NCBI GenBank assembly: GCA_964034945.1 | Contig: OZ035962.1 | Coordinates: forward strand, 49,655,931 to 49,719,930 | Direction of reading: 5' to 3' | Length of the DNA stretch: 64,000 bases | Source: Chrysopilus asiliformis | Lineage: Eukaryota; Arthropoda; Insecta; Diptera; Rhagionidae | Part shown: piece after piece, positions 11,145 through 23,669 of the stretch | Layout: each line of letters starts with the position of its first letter | Position numbering within the stretch: position 1 is the stretch's first letter | The notes under the pieces: generated by a model | What the model was told of the DNA's origin: nothing | Databases searched by the model: none | The model's input: only the letters and a program-made list of their open reading frames with translations | Translations under genes and position numbers: made by a program

Positions 11145-12388
11145 ATTTAAACGATCAATCTGTAAGCGGATTTCAAGCGCATACAGAAGAAAGACAAGCA
11201 CTGCGGCAAGTAGATGGCATAATATTTGATGAATGTGTAATGCAGCCTCGAACTCTACTCGAATGCATTGACAGGCTCTTCAGAGATATGGCACTTCCTG
11301 AATATAGTCACCAACCATTTGGAGGAGTTGCTGTGTTAATGGGAGGAGACTGGAAACAACTATTGCCTGTTGTCGTTGGTGCCTCAGAGCAGCAAATTAT
11401 TCAGCTGACGCACAAGTATAGTAACCTGTGGCACATATTTAAGCCGATTTCTCTTAAGACAAATATGCGTGCAGATAAAGATGAGAAAGGATTTGCAGAT
11501 TGGTTGGAAGCTGTCGGCTCTGGCATTATTCAAAAGAGAGATAGTAAGCACAGCCGAGAAGAATTCATAAAGATAGACAGTAGCATGTATATGCACTCCG
11601 AAGATGAAGTTCTAAACTGGCTATATGACGCGAAAACTCTTTCAAACCCCACAGCACTCGCAAAGGTAGTCGCACTTACTGTCAGAAACACTCGTACTAT
11701 GGATTTAAATGCAAAAGTTATGGTCAGATTACAGACCCAGGAGCATGAGTTAGTAGCCGCAAATGAACCGATTGTGGATGAGAATCGGCACCCCGATGAT
11801 CCTGTTCCACAGCCAGAACATTTGGATAAGCTCCTTCCAAATGGTTTTCCTCCAAGTAGACTCAAGCTCAAGGTTGGTTGTATCGTCATGCTCCTGAGAA
11901 ATATGGATGTTTCGAATGGGTTATGCAATGGCACGCGACTTGTCATCAAGGAGATCTCCAACAACTACTTAATTCGATGTGGTCGTATTAACAATGCCTA
12001 CAATAATGAGGATGTCCTTTTGCCCCGCTTTGTGTTCTTGTATGAATGCAAACAGACGGGAATGAAATTCCAGCGAAGGCAATTTCCCATTAGACCTGCG
12101 TTTTCCATGACCATCAACAAATCTCAGGGCCAGACATTTGACAAAGTGGGGATTGTGTTGTACGAGCCCGTTTTCTCCCACGGGCCAATATACGTTGCAC
12201 TTTCGCGCACCCGTAACCCGGCTTCAATTCGCATTGCCACGCCGAAGAACAAAGCCAAAATACAAATTGAGAACGAAGAAGGTGTCTTTATTCGGAATGT
12301 TGTATACAAAACCGTCCTCTCAGGTGATTTATTTGTGTCAATAGCTAGAATTTCGTTGTTTTTTAATTTCAACTTTTCTTACGTCTAA
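11145..12388 (+). pseudogene. Helitron Pif1-like helicase, C-terminal half
   Basis: After the target duplication (11145-11152) the frame continues with Walker B IIFDEC (11219-11236), GDWKQLLPVV (motif III), LKTNMR, KVGCIVMLLRN, then FSMTINKSQGQTF and YVALSRTRN (motifs V and VI), ending at a stop at 12388. All motifs expected after Walker B are present. The ATG at 11132 lies in the hAT and is not the native start. A second copy in inverted orientation (15117-16360) differs by a few substitutions, including Asn to Lys in the TINKSQG motif. Confidence 0.92.
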
Positions 12389-13101
12389 AAAGGTCTTGAA
12401 AATTGAAATAAAATATAGAAATGCTTTTCCCAGGGAGATTTATTAATCATGCCAATAGCGAATATCTAAATATGTGTGAATGTGTATAAATATGTTTGCG
12501 ATACCCTAAGAAAACCTCAAAGATTTTGATGTGTATGTGAGTATGTATGTATTTATTTGTGATAAAAATTGTAACGCTTTTACTCTCATAGTACCCTATC
12601 AAATTGGATTTAGAAAAATCGCAGTTGGAAGTTGGAGTTATAGAATTCAAAATACATTAATTTATACAATTAAAAAAGGTAAGGCACAGCAAAATTGTAT
12701 ACATTTTTTTGAATTCATACTTTTTTTTATTAAAGTAAATAACCCAATTGATACATTATTTAAAAAAACTCATGTTAATGGCGAATATAGGGCCTAACTA
12801 GTCTCTACGAGGCTTACTATTACCTCCTTGTGTCACACAATATGTACGTCGATCAAAGTTTAAAGACAACCTATGTTAGAATAGAACAGATTTTGTAAAA
12901 AATTACAACTAAAATACGAAAAACTTAAATATGGTGAAATTTTAAGGTGAAACTAGCTTGGCCTTAGCTTGGCCCCAGATTGACCAAATAGTGGCGCTTT
13001 TAATGCGAAACTAGCCTCTACGAGGCCTGCTCTAAAGTTATCATGTCACAAACTGTTGTTTGGAGAAAAAGTAGTAAGTGCTAGAAGACCGCAAAAGATT
13101 T
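12389..13101 (+). repeat. Helitron 3' flank and diverged foldback arm
   Basis: This stretch is repeated inverted at 14403-15116. At 12940-13101 it contains a motif block (ACTAGCTTGGCCTTAGC, then CTCTACGAGGC, then GGAGAAAAAG). A diverged direct copy of this block lies at about 14125-14235 and an inverted one at 14403-14565. The Helitron 3' end (CTRR with hairpin) should lie here but I could not place it. Short frames here are not genes. Confidence 0.6.
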
Positions 13102-13348
13102 ACCTCTATCTTCGGTAGTACAGTCACTTTGCCCAATAATTTTGTATGAACTGAAACTCAGTGACTGCAAAATACAGTGGAGGCCCAATATAAAGACCTA
13201 CATTTATAATGTTCAGCCCGTACGTTAAATCGGGTTCGTTATAACGAAACGCGCATTAATGATCCACATATGTTTTTATGAACATTATCATAATGAGATT
13301 TTAGATTGAGGTAAATTTTAATACGATTTATTCTTAAGTGGGATAATG
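13102..13348. other. Single-copy spacer of the inverted duplication
   Basis: This is the only part of the 9.5-19 kb block that is not duplicated. It contains CAGTGGAGGCCCAATATAAAG and a GTTATAACGAAACGC stretch resembling transposon-end sequence, but no pairing end with a duplicated target could be fixed. Confidence 0.45.
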
Positions 13349-13513
13349 CTTTAATGTATGCATAAGCGTTACAAATCCAACTTAAACTTATTACATTACC
13401 TTAAAAGTTTAATTTTTCGCGACGGTTTCACGTATAACACACATTATTTACGAAACAAATAGTTTTTCGTTACATAGAATAACAAAATTTTTCGTCTTTC
13501 ACTATAGAGATGC

Positions 13514-13858
<345 letters not shown>

Positions 13859-14240
13859 ATTCGAAACTGCTGTTCGCTATATTGGACGTTCGTTATATAG
13901 GTATACAATATAGTGGACGCCGGGAAGGGAAATTTTTTCTTCGCCGGTAAAAATATCTGTAACGGTTCTCGAAATATTTGAAAAAATAGTTTTTTACATA
14001 TGTTTTCCGTAACTTTAAATAGTGCATAGGAAAGTCATTTTATGTTGTTCACATAAGATATTTCAGTTTTCAGTAAATTGAATCAAACGAAAAACTTAAA
14101 TATTGACCAATTTTGAAATAAAACTAGCTTGGCCTGGGTTTGGCCAAACAGTGGGCTTTTAGTACGAAACTAGCGTCTACGAGTCCTACCCTAGAGTTAT
14201 CACGTTACAAACTATTTTTTTTTTTGGAGAAAAACACTAA

Positions 14241-14390
14241 CACCGCGTCTTGACTTGGGATTTTTCATCGCAGAGATTTTATAATTGACCAATCAGAGCC
14301 CGAGTTGACGGCGATATCGTCATCAACTCGAGCTCTGATTGGTCAGTTATAAAATCTCTGCGATGAAAAATTCCAAGTCAAGACACGGTG
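14241..14390. mobile_element. 150-bp palindromic MITE with TAA target duplication
   Basis: Arms of about 60-70 bp (CACCGCGTCTTGACTTGG and its complement, imperfect) flank a centre near GCGATATCGTC. TAA stands on both sides. A perfect-length 3-bp TWA duplication is typical of PIF/Harbinger-type MITEs. The second copy is 18684-18833, carried along by the direct duplication. Confidence 0.75.
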
Positions 14391-15116
14391 TAAGTGCTGG
14401 CGAAATCTTTTGCGGTCTTCTAGCACTTACTACTTTTTCTCCAAACAACAGTTTGTGACATGATAACTTTAGAGCAGGCCTCGTAGAGGCTAGTTTCGCA
14501 TTAAAAGCGCCACTATTTGGTCAATCTGGGGCCAAGCTAAGGCCAAGCTAGTTTCACCTTAAAATTTCACCATATTTAAGTTTTTCGTATTTTAGTTGTA
14601 ATTTTTTACAAAATCTGTTCTATTCTAACATAGGTTGTCTTTAAACTTTGATCGACGTACATATTGTGTGACACAAGGAGGTAATAGTAAGCCTCGTAGA
14701 GACTAGTTAGGCCCTATATTCGCCATTAACATGAGTTTTTTTTAAATAATGTATCAATTGGGTTATTTACTTTAATAAAAAAAAGTATGAATTCAAAAAA
14801 ATGTATACAATTTTGCTGTGCCTTACCTTTTTTAATTGTATAAATTAATGTATTTTGAATTCTATAACTCCAACTTCCAACTGCGATTTTTCTAAATCCA
14901 ATTTGATAGGGTACTATGAGAGTAAAAGCGTTACAATTTTTATCACAAATAAATACATACATACTCACATACACATCAAAATCTTTGAGGTTTTCTTAGG
15001 GTATCGCAAACATATTTATACACATTCACACATATTTAGATATTCGCTATTGGCATGATTAATAAATCTCCCTGGGAAAAGCATTTCTATATTTTATTTC
15101 AATTTTCAAGACCTTT

Positions 15117-16360
15117 TTAGACGTAAGAAAAGTTGAAATTAAAAAACAACGAAATTCTAGCTATTGACACAAATAAATCACCTGAGAGGACGGTTTTGTA
15201 TACAACATTCCGAATAAAGACACCTTCTTCGTTCTCAATTTGTATTTTGGCTTTGTTCTTCGGCGTGGCAATGCGAATTGAAGCCGGGTTACGGGTGCGC
15301 GAAAGTGCAACGTATATTGGCCCGTGGGAGAAAACGGGCTCGTACAACACAATCCCCACTTTGTCAAATGTCTGGCCCTGAGATTTTTTGATGGTCATGG
15401 AAAACGCAGGTCTAATGGGAAATTGCCTTCGCTGGAATTTCATTCCCGTCTGTTTGCATTCATACAAGAACACAAAGCGGGGCAAAAGGACATCCTCATT
15501 ATTGTAGGCATTGTTAATACGACCACATCGAATTAAGTAGTTGTTGGAGATCTCCTTGATGACAAGTCGCGTGCCATTGCATAACCCATTCGAAACATCC
15601 ATATTTCTCAGGAGCATGACGATACAACCAACCTTGAGCTTGAGTCTACTTGGAGGAAAACCATTTGGAAGGAGCTTATCCAAATGTTCTGGCTGTGGAA
15701 CAGGATCATCGGGGTGCCGATTCTCATCCACAATCGGTTCATTTGCGGCTACTAACTCATGCTCCTGGGTCTGTAATCTGACCATAACTTTTGCATTTAA
15801 ATCCATAGTACGAGTGTTTCTGACAGTAAGTGCGACTACGTTTGCGAGTGCTGTGGGGTTTGAAAGAGTTTTCGCGTCATATAGCCAGTTTAGAACTTCA
15901 TCTTCGGAGTGCATATACATGCTACTGTCTATCTTTATGAATTCTTCTCGGCTGTGCTTACTATCTCTCTTTTGAATAATGCCAGAGCCGACAGCTTCCA
16001 ACCAATCTGCAAATCCTTTCTCATCTTTATCTGCACGCATATTTGTCTTAAGAGAAATCGGCTTAAATATGTGCCACAGGTTACTATACTTGTGCGTCAG
16101 CTGAATAATTTGCTGCTCTGAGGCACCAACGACAACAGGCAATAGTTGTTTCCAGTCTCCTCCCATTAACACAGCAACTCCTCCAAATGGTTGGTGACTA
16201 TATTCAGGAAGTGCCATATCTCTGAAGAGCCTGTCAATGCATTCGAGTAGAGTTCGAGGCTGCATTACACATTCATCAAATATTATGCCATCTACTTGCC
16301 GCAGTGCTTGTCTTTCTTCTGTATGCGCTTGAAATCCGCTTACAGATTGATCGTTTAAAT
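15117..16360 (-). pseudogene. Inverted copy of helicase C-terminal half
   Basis: Same product as 11145-12388, opposite strand, with all helicase motifs after Walker B. It differs by substitutions including Lys to Asn in ALANVVAL and Asn to Lys in TIKKSQG; the latter changes a conserved motif position. It lacks Walker A and the Rep domain, so it cannot encode a working Helitron protein. The differences argue against simple duplication of one read in assembly. Confidence 0.9.
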
Positions 16361-18030
16361 CAGTGGTTCCCAAAGTGGTCCCTACGGACCCCCAGGGGTC
16401 CCCGGGATCATTCAGGGGGTCCGTGGAAAATTAAAATTGATTTGGGGGTCCCTGAACAACGTCAGGGGGTCCGCGCAAGGTTTAATATGAAATAAAAAAA
16501 TGGTGACACATTTTTATTAATATGGAAGTTAAAATAAATAACAATGAATAAATTATTAGCGATTTTTACGTCCTAATTAAAATATTTATAGTTAGACATA
16601 TTGGGTTTTATTATTTAATATAATGCACCCTAAAAGTTATAGCTTGTTTAATTTGTTTACTTCTGCGAATAACCAAATCCGCGAATGTTTGGAATTACTG
16701 TACATTACTGTATTATTATATTCTGTTGTGAATTAATTGGTACAAAATGAGTACCTACACAATATGTGACATTTACATGAAATTTTATCCTCACATCTCA
16801 AATAATTAATTCAAGAGAGCGTTACATTGCAGCATTCAATTTTTATTATAATTAACAGTGGTTTGTTGCAAATAAAATTTTTGATATTGTAACGGTCCAC
16901 GGGTAAGAAGTTGCAAGGACATTCGAGATTAGGGATGCCAACATCGAGGTATCGTTGAAAAATATCGAGTTTTAACCTCGATGTTGAACAGACCGATATA
17001 TCGAGGTATCGATGTTGTTATCCACGATGTTAGAACATTACTCTTTATAAAATTAGTAGAGAAACTAATTTTAGGACTAGAGGGCCTAGTTTTTAAATAG
17101 ATTTAATATAGCCACTCAAAGATTTGTTTAAATTTTCTTTGGTATCAATTTTCGGTTCCATCTTTCTACAAGATTTCGCAAAAAATACCAGAGCTAGCCA
17201 TGAAATTTTACAGAGAAGTTTGGTCCTGATGTGCAAATCCGTTAACCGGAAGTAACCAAAACGGCGGCTTTTTAAGAACTATGCGGTTTTTTGCGATTTA
17301 TTCCGAAACTAACCATTTTCCAGTAGTCTTATGTATTACAGAACTTGCAGACAATAAAATTTGCTACATTTATGTCTTTTACTAGAACTCCGTTATAAAG
17401 ATAGGCCGGTATTTCAAAAAAATAGTTTTTTGCGAATATCTCGAAAACTAACGGGTTTTTGGTGGTTCAACGTATAAGAAGAATTAAAACCGTGTTAATT
17501 CTACCTGGGTGCATTCCACCCACAGTAGAGTATCCGCCAGGTGGCTAAATTATTTATTAAATTTAACTTTTTCAAAACATCGGAAAAACGATGTTTTCAG
17601 GACGATGTTTTTTGACATCGATGTCGCCTTAAAAAAACATCGATTTTCGATATATCGAGGTTTAATGAACGATGTTGCATCCCTATTCGAGATCTGGCGT
17701 GAACGCTTCGAGAATGTTTGAGATCTGCACACGAGAACGTTCGAGACCTCGGCCGAACATACAGGAACGTTGGCAAACGAGCCGCGAATATAAAATGCCG
17801 CGTCTTCGGCGGAGATTCAATAAATACTTCTTCAACAAAATGTTTTATTTATATTTTATTTTTACATCATCATTTACCATTCAAGACATTAAAGATAAAT
17901 TTTGTAATTTTTCTATTATGCATTTATGTAGTTTTTCACCGTGGGCAAGTTTTGACTATGAAAAGGGGTCCGTGGGCAAGTTTTGACTATGAAAAGGGGT
18001 CCGTGGGCCAAAAGAGTTTGGGAACCACTG
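16361..18030 (-). mobile_element. Inverted copy of the non-autonomous hAT
   Basis: 1670 bp, ends CAGTGGTTCCCAAA and TTTGGGAACCACTG. The flanking octamers differ (GTTTAAAT inside, CTTTAATG outside), unlike the matched pair around 9470-11144. It is therefore not an ordinary independent insertion. It contains the nested hAT copy at 16930-17685 with the duplication TTCGAGAT on both sides. Confidence 0.9.
16930..17685 (-). mobile_element. Inverted copy of the nested hAT-like MITE
   Basis: Same TAGGGATG termini as 9814-10561 and the same 8-bp duplication (TTCGAGAT at 16922-16929 and 17686-17693). It was carried by the inverted duplication rather than inserted independently. Confidence 0.85.
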
Positions 18031-18217
18031 CTTTAATGTATGCATAAGCGTTACAAATCCAACTTAAACTTATTACATTACCTTAAAAGTTTAATTTTTC
18101 GCGACGGTTTCACGTATAACACACATTATTTACGAAACAAATAGTTTTTCGTTACATAGAATAACAAAATTTTTCGTCTTTCACTATAGAGATGCTAATA
18201 ATAATAATAATAATAAT

Positions 18218-18273
<56 letters not shown>

Positions 18274-18988
18274 AATAATATAATAATAATACGTAATAAT
18301 AATTCGAAACTGCTGTTCGCTATATTGGACGTTCGTTATATAGGTATACAATATAGTGGACGCCGGGAAGGGAAATTTTTTCTTCGCCGGTAAAAATATC
18401 TGTAACGGTTCTCGAAATATTTGAAAAAATAGTTTTTTACATATGTTTTCCGTAACTTTAAATAGTGCATAGGAAAGTCATTTTATGTTGTTCACATAAG
18501 ATATTTCAGTTTTCAGTAAATTGAATCAAACGAAAAACTTAAATATTGACCAATTTTGAAATAAAACTAGCTTGGCCTGGGTTTGGCCAAACAGTGGGCT
18601 TTTAGTACGAAACTAGCGTCTACGAGTCCTACCCTAGAGTTATCACGTTACAAACTATTTTTTTTTTTGGAGAAAAACACTAACACCGCGTCTTGACTTG
18701 GGATTTTTCATCGCAGAGATTTTATAATTGACCAATCAGAGCCCGAGTTGACGGCGATATCGTCATCAACTCGAGCTCTGATTGGTCAGTTATAAAATCT
18801 CTGCGATGAAAAATTCCAAGTCAAGACACGGTGTAAGTGCTGGCGAAATCTTTTGCGGTCTTCTAGCACTTACTACTTTTTCTCCAAACAACAGTTTGTG
18901 ACATGATAACTTTAGAGCAGGCCTCGTAGAGGCTAGTTTCGCATTAAAAGCGCCACTATTTGGTCAATCTGGGGCCAAGCTAAGGCCA
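18031..18988 (+). repeat. Direct duplication, copy 2
   Basis: It begins with CTTTAATG immediately after the hAT terminus and matches 13349-14545. It includes a short TAA tract (18195-18301) and the palindromic MITE (18684-18833). After 18988 the sequence is unrelated to copy 1, so this is probably the original, unrearranged continuation of the locus. Confidence 0.9.
18684..18833. mobile_element. Palindromic MITE, second copy
   Basis: Nearly identical to 14241-14390, again flanked by TAA. It was moved by the direct duplication. Confidence 0.75.
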
Positions 18989-19383
18989 TCAGTTTATATT
19001 AATACTTAACATTAACATTTATATAATGATTATAAATTAAAATTTTACTTGGTAATTTCGTAATTTTATTTAGGTTCGAACATTTTTGACGTGGATACGT
19101 CTTGGATTTTGGTTATGGGGGTACAAATTAGAAAATCAGCTTGCTGCCATGATAACAAATTTGCAATCGATGAAACTCGATAGTTTGTGGTGACATCCGA
19201 ACAGAAACTGTGTTATAAGAGCCGGCCTACATTAAAGCATTGTTTAGGGTATTTTTTATGTTAAATTATGTTCAATTATCTTTTTAAGAATCAAAATCTA
19301 AATTTTCACTGCCGCTGTTATGCTGTGTTTGCTGCTTGTAGTACAGATTTCACATTTATACTCTTTTTATGCTTCTCCTTTAA
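18989..19383. other. No recognisable feature
   Basis: Sequence between the duplicated block and the outer edge of the giant inverted repeat. The 73-codon frame at 19268 resembles no family I know. Confidence 0.4.
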
Positions 19384-19479
19384 CGTCTATTTCATATGCA
19401 GGGAAAGTTTTGCCATGCTGCTTGCATGTCAATCAAAAATAGTGGGTTTTGATGAAAAAATAAGAAACCCGTTGCCCTG

Positions 19480-19660
19480 CTATTTCTAAAATTAATAGTT
19501 TTTGAAATATTGCAAAACGGCATAAGAAACGTTTCTTACGCAGGACAATTATTTATTTGCCCTGCATTTCATACGCAGGGCAGTATAAACCTGCCCTGCG
19601 TTTCTTAAGCAGGACAAAATCACCTGCTAACACGAGAATGGCAACGGGAATGTAAAATTT
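19480..19660. repeat. Cluster of GCAGGGCA/TGCCCTGC palindromes
   Basis: At least five copies of CCCTGC or GCAGGG in alternating orientation lie here and in the paired segment 56150-56400, close to the outer edges of the giant arms. Each can form small hairpins. Such subterminal arrays often bind transposase, but that is inference. Confidence 0.55.
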
Positions 19661-20002
19661 ATACCGGAATACACTCATTTCCATTGCCATGCTGTTTCAA
19701 AAACTATTAATTTCCGAGTTTTAGCCTGCCGAAATCTCAGATTTTTGAAAAACAGATTCTAAAAAAAATTCGGTTTGAGCTTTTCTCGAGTGTGGTGTGA
19801 GTCTTGGATCAATTCCAAGTTTACTTTTTTCCCAAGATGTGAACCTTAATGAAACAAATTTGTGGATCATTTCCAAGTTTACTTTTTTCCCAAGATGTGA
19901 ACCTTTATGAAACAATTGATAAATTAATTTTAAAAATAACTCAAACCTTTCAACGTCAATTACACAGCAAGTATTGAATCTTAACCCAAACTCTTTTAAG
20001 TG

Positions 20003-20065
20003 AATGTGGGGTGTAGAGGAGAAGACGATGGATTCGGAACCGGGATGTGAGTTCGATTCCCATCC
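20003..20065 (+). repeat. tRNA-like segment in the left arm
   Basis: GGTGTAGAGGAG resembles an A box and GAGTTCGATTCCC a B box. The T-stem pairs only partly. The inverted mate is 55776-55838. It may be a SINE remnant captured by the arm. Confidence 0.5.
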
Positions 20066-20445
20066 AATTTTTGAAGTGATAACTTCTTTAGGCGCGTTGG
20101 GCGATTTTTGGATGGGTAAAAACTTATGGTTTGGCGTCAGCATCAAAACGTGACGCTTTCCACATTGGAAAACCTTTCAACTTCCAAAGCTTTAAGCTTC
20201 AACTTCCACATTGGAAAACTTTTAAAAAAAGCAGCTCAACTTCCAAAGCTTTCTGTTATGGTTTTTTCGATAATGATAATGAAAACCTCGGTGCAAAAAG
20301 CGGTCATCTCCACTTTTTCAAATTTTTCAGGAGAGACAAAAAACATATTAGCGTGAAATTTTTGCTCTGGGACAAAGTTAACAATTTACATTTTAAATCA
20401 AGCATGTATTCTTACATCATTTTAATTTGACATAAATCCATATTT

Positions 20446-20960
20446 TTAAAAGCTTTTATTTAGCTTGCCTTCGTGTCTGTTTGTCTGTCAGATCAAATCT
20501 TGCAACCCAATTTTGACCCACTTCCACTTGTCCGATTGACTTGAAATTTTGCACACTTATATAAGTCCGATGACAATACAATATTTTCACTACTTCGTCC
20601 TTGTAAGGATAACGGTAGGTCCTGTAAGGATAACGTGATTATCCTTTTCTCCAAATTTTCCGGAAAAAAATCTATTCTGGGGGTTTTTGGGGTCGCTGAA
20701 TCCGTATCTGTCATTAAAAAATCAGTAAGGATAACGGAAGGTCCTGTAAGGATAACGTGATTATCCTTTTCTCCAAATTTTCCGGAAAAAAATCTATTCT
20801 GGGGGTTTTTGGGGTCGCTGAATCCGAATCTGCCATTAAAAAGTCTGTACGGATAACGGAAGGTCCTGTAAGGAAAACGTGATTATCCCTTTCTCCAAAT
20901 TTTCCGGAAAAAAATCTATTCTGGGGGTTTTTGGGGTCGCTGAATACAATTCTCTAGTTA
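20446..20960 (+). repeat. Satellite leader plus variant 122-bp units
   Basis: The leader matches 906-1112. Three variant satellite units follow, containing GGAAGGTCCTGTAAGG and TCTATTCTGGGGG. They share the core with the main satellite but differ in the middle, so this is a separate subfamily attached to a different leader. Confidence 0.75.
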
Positions 20961-21004
20961 AAATACCTGTAAGGACATCTCAAATGTAAGGATATATATT
21001 CGAA

Positions 21005-21286
21005 GACTAAAAAGAACAAAATAAAAAAAATAAAAATTTTTTTTTTAAAAAAAGCATTTATTAAAAAAGAATACACTAAAAAGAAAAAAATAATTTTCTG
21101 AACGCTGTGTATCACAAATATAAAAGCTTTTAAAAAGCGAGATAAAGCATAAAAATAAAAATTTATCTCGCTTTTAAAAAGCTTTTATATTTGTGATACA
21201 CAGCATCCAGAAAATTATTTTTTTTTTAGTGCATTCTTTTTTAATAAAAGCTTTTTTTTAAAAATTTTTTTTTTATTTTTTTTATT
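21005..21286. mobile_element. Hairpin MITE-like foldback, AT-rich
   Basis: Arms of about 130 bp (CTAAAAAGAAAAAAATAAT, then GCGAGATAAA and their complement) surround a short centre at about 21145-21160. No clear target duplication because the edges are poly-A/T. Present in the left arm only. Confidence 0.6.
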
Positions 21287-21320
21287 TAATGATCCGGATA
21301 ACAGATCTAGATGGATCATT

Positions 21321-21650
21321 AAAAAAAAACACTTTAAAAAACAAGTTTTATAACCTTATACACTTTCAAAATGCACTAAAAAGTAAAAAACAAGTTCAAA
21401 GTTTCACAAAAAATGTTTTTATAAATTGCGTGTTGTTGTGAAAGTATAAAGTGTGCTGCGTTGCACAGTATGAAACCGCTATTACAGATTCAAGAGCAAA
21501 TGCAACATCACACACTTTATACTTTCACAACAACACGCAATTTATAAAAACATTTTTTGTGAAACTTTGAACTTGTTTTTTACTTTTTAGTGCATTTTGA
21601 AAGTGTATAAGGTTATAAAACTTGTTTTTTAAAGTGTTTTTTTTTTATTT
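21321..21650. mobile_element. Foldback hairpin element, copy 1
   Basis: The inverted arms carry AACAAGTTTTATAACC and TTGCGTGTTGTTGTG, with a centre containing GCACAGTATGAAACCGC. Copies at 24333-24686 and 49463-49796 show a mobile or segmentally copied hairpin family. Confidence 0.7.
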
Positions 21651-21729
21651 TATACTTTTTAGTCTTGAATTAGCCTACCAAAAACCTCCAGAAAAGATCT
21701 TTCGCGGGAAATTTGAGCAAAAGGAAACT

Positions 21730-23225
21730 CACGTTATCTTTGCAGGACATTCCGTTATCCTTACAGAATTTTAAATGTCAGAATCGGATTCAGCGACCCC
21801 AAAAACCCCCTAATGCCATTTTTCCCGGAAAAAATGGGAAAAGGATATGTGCGTCATCCTTACAGGACCTTCCGTTTTGAATTTTGAAAATCTAACACCG
21901 AATTCGTGATCAGCGACCCCGAAAACCCCCTGATGCCAGTTTTTCCCGGAAAAAATGAGAAAATGGATATTTGCGTTATCCTTACAGGACCTTCCGTTTT
22001 GAATTTTGAAAATCTAACACCGAATTCGTGATCAGCGACCCCGAAAACCCCCTGGTGCCAGTTTTTTTCCCGGGAAAAATGGGAAAAAGGATATTTGCGT
22101 TATCCTTACAGGACCTTCCGTTTTGAATTTTGAAAATCTAACACCGAATTCGTGATCAGCGACCCCGAAAACCCCCTGGTGCCAGTTTTTCCCGGGAAAA
22201 ATGGGAAAAAGGATATTTGCGTTATCCTTACAGGACCTTCCGTTTTGAATTTTGAAAATCTAACACCGAATTCGTGATCAGCGACCCCGAAAACCCCCTG
22301 GTGCCAGTTTTTCCCGAGAAAAATGGGAAAAAGGATATTTGCGTTATCCTTACAGGACCTTCCGTTTCTAATTTTGAAAATCTAACACCTAATTCGTGAT
22401 CAGCGACCCCGAAAACCCCCTGGTGCCAGTTTTTCCCGGGAAAAATGGGAAAAAGGATATTTGCGTTATCCTTACAGGACCTTCCGTTTTGAATTTTGAA
22501 AATCTAACACCGAAGTCGTGATCAGCGACCCCGAAAACCCCCTGATGCCAGTTTTTCCCGGGAAAAATGGGAAAAAGGATATTTGCGTTATCCTTACAGG
22601 ACCTTCCGTTTTGAATTTTGAAAATCTAACACCGAATTCGTGATCAGCGACCCCGAAAACCCCCTGGTGCCAGTTTTTCCCGGGAAAAATGGGAAAAAGG
22701 ATATTTGCGTTATCCTTACAGGACCTTCCGTTTTGAATTTTGAAAATCTAACACCGAATTCGTGATCAGCGACCCCGAAAACCCCCTGGTGCCAGTTTTT
22801 CCCGAGAAAAATGGGAAAAAGGATATTTGCGTTATCCTTACAGGACCTTCCGTTTTGAATTTTGAAAATCTAACACCTAATTCGTGATCAGCGACCCCGA
22901 AAACCCCCTTGTGCCAGTTTTTCCCGGGAAAAATGGGAAAAAGGATATTTGCGTTATCCTTACAGGACCTTCCGTTTTGAATTTTGAAAATCTAACACCG
23001 AAGTCGTGATCAGCGACCCCGAAAACCCCCTGATGCCAGTTTTTCCCGGGAAAAATGGGAAAAAGGATATTTGCGTTATCCTTACAGGACCTTCCGTTTT
23101 GAATTTTGAAAATCTAACACCGAATTCGTGATCAGCGACCCCGAAAACCCCCTGGTGCCAGTTTTTCCCGGGAAAAATGGGAAAAAGGATATTTGCGTTA
23201 TCCTTACAGGACCTTCCATTATCCT
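21730..23225 (+). repeat. 122-bp satellite array, about 12 units
   Basis: Units contain AGGACCTTCCGTTTTG and CGACCCCGAAAACCCCC with few changes, and end in a leader-like stretch at 23213-23405 (AGTAGTAAAAATATTGAAC). An inverted version of that stretch starts the next array at 23670-23870, so the two arrays face each other. Confidence 0.9.
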
Positions 23226-23405
23226 TACAAGGATGGAGTAGTAAAAATATTGAACTGTCACCGGAACTACGCAAGGTGACAAAATTTCATCTTCCTTGGT
23301 TGCATAGTTTCGGAGATATAAGGTTCCAAAGATTCCAGAGAAAGACACATAGCCACATAGTTAGGTCGCGACACTTCAACTTAATAGAAAGTGTATAAAA
23401 AAACA

Positions 23406-23660
23406 GCTAATGTATATGTTATATGAAATTGTTGCTCGGAGTGGCGATAGATATGAAAACCAGACTAATGTTAATGATTTTAATTTACAAATTATGAAAT
23501 ATTAATTTTTGATACTACAAATAATTTCAAAATCCAAAAAAAATTCTGTTATTTCATAGTTTAAGGTTATCACTTCTGTCGGCAGTCCCAATGACTGCTT
23601 TGTTTTTTTTATATGAATTGTGTTTTTAACCCTTTGTGGACCAGGAAGTGACACCAATAA
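23406..23660. other. Spacer between two facing satellite leaders
   Basis: AT-rich sequence between inverted copies of the satellite leader. No gene seen. Confidence 0.45.
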
Positions 23661-23669
23661 ATCAATAAC

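Larger units (their letters stand above)
9470..13101 (+). repeat. Left arm of 3.63-kb inverted duplication
   Basis: It matches 14403-18030 in inverse orientation at very high identity, with scattered substitutions. It covers the hAT, the helicase C-terminal half and the 3' flank. The left edge of the match is exactly the hAT end at 9470. The spacer is about 1.3 kb. Confidence 0.93.
14403..18030 (-). repeat. Right arm of 3.63-kb inverted duplication
   Basis: Inverse copy of 9470-13101. It contains the 3' flank, helicase half (15117-16360) and the whole hAT (16361-18030). It stops exactly at the hAT end. The hAT's inner side keeps GTTTAAAT (16353-16360), the complement of the original target, whereas the outer side abuts CTTTAATG (18031-18038), a different 8-mer that also starts the direct duplication at 13349. 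Confidence 0.93.

Noticed and set aside
11969..12181. Antisense frames of 60-144 codons over the helicase
   Set aside because: Shadows of the helicase coding strand, repeated identically in the inverted copy.
23082..23348. 88- and 104-codon minus frames
   Set aside because: Satellite and leader translations.
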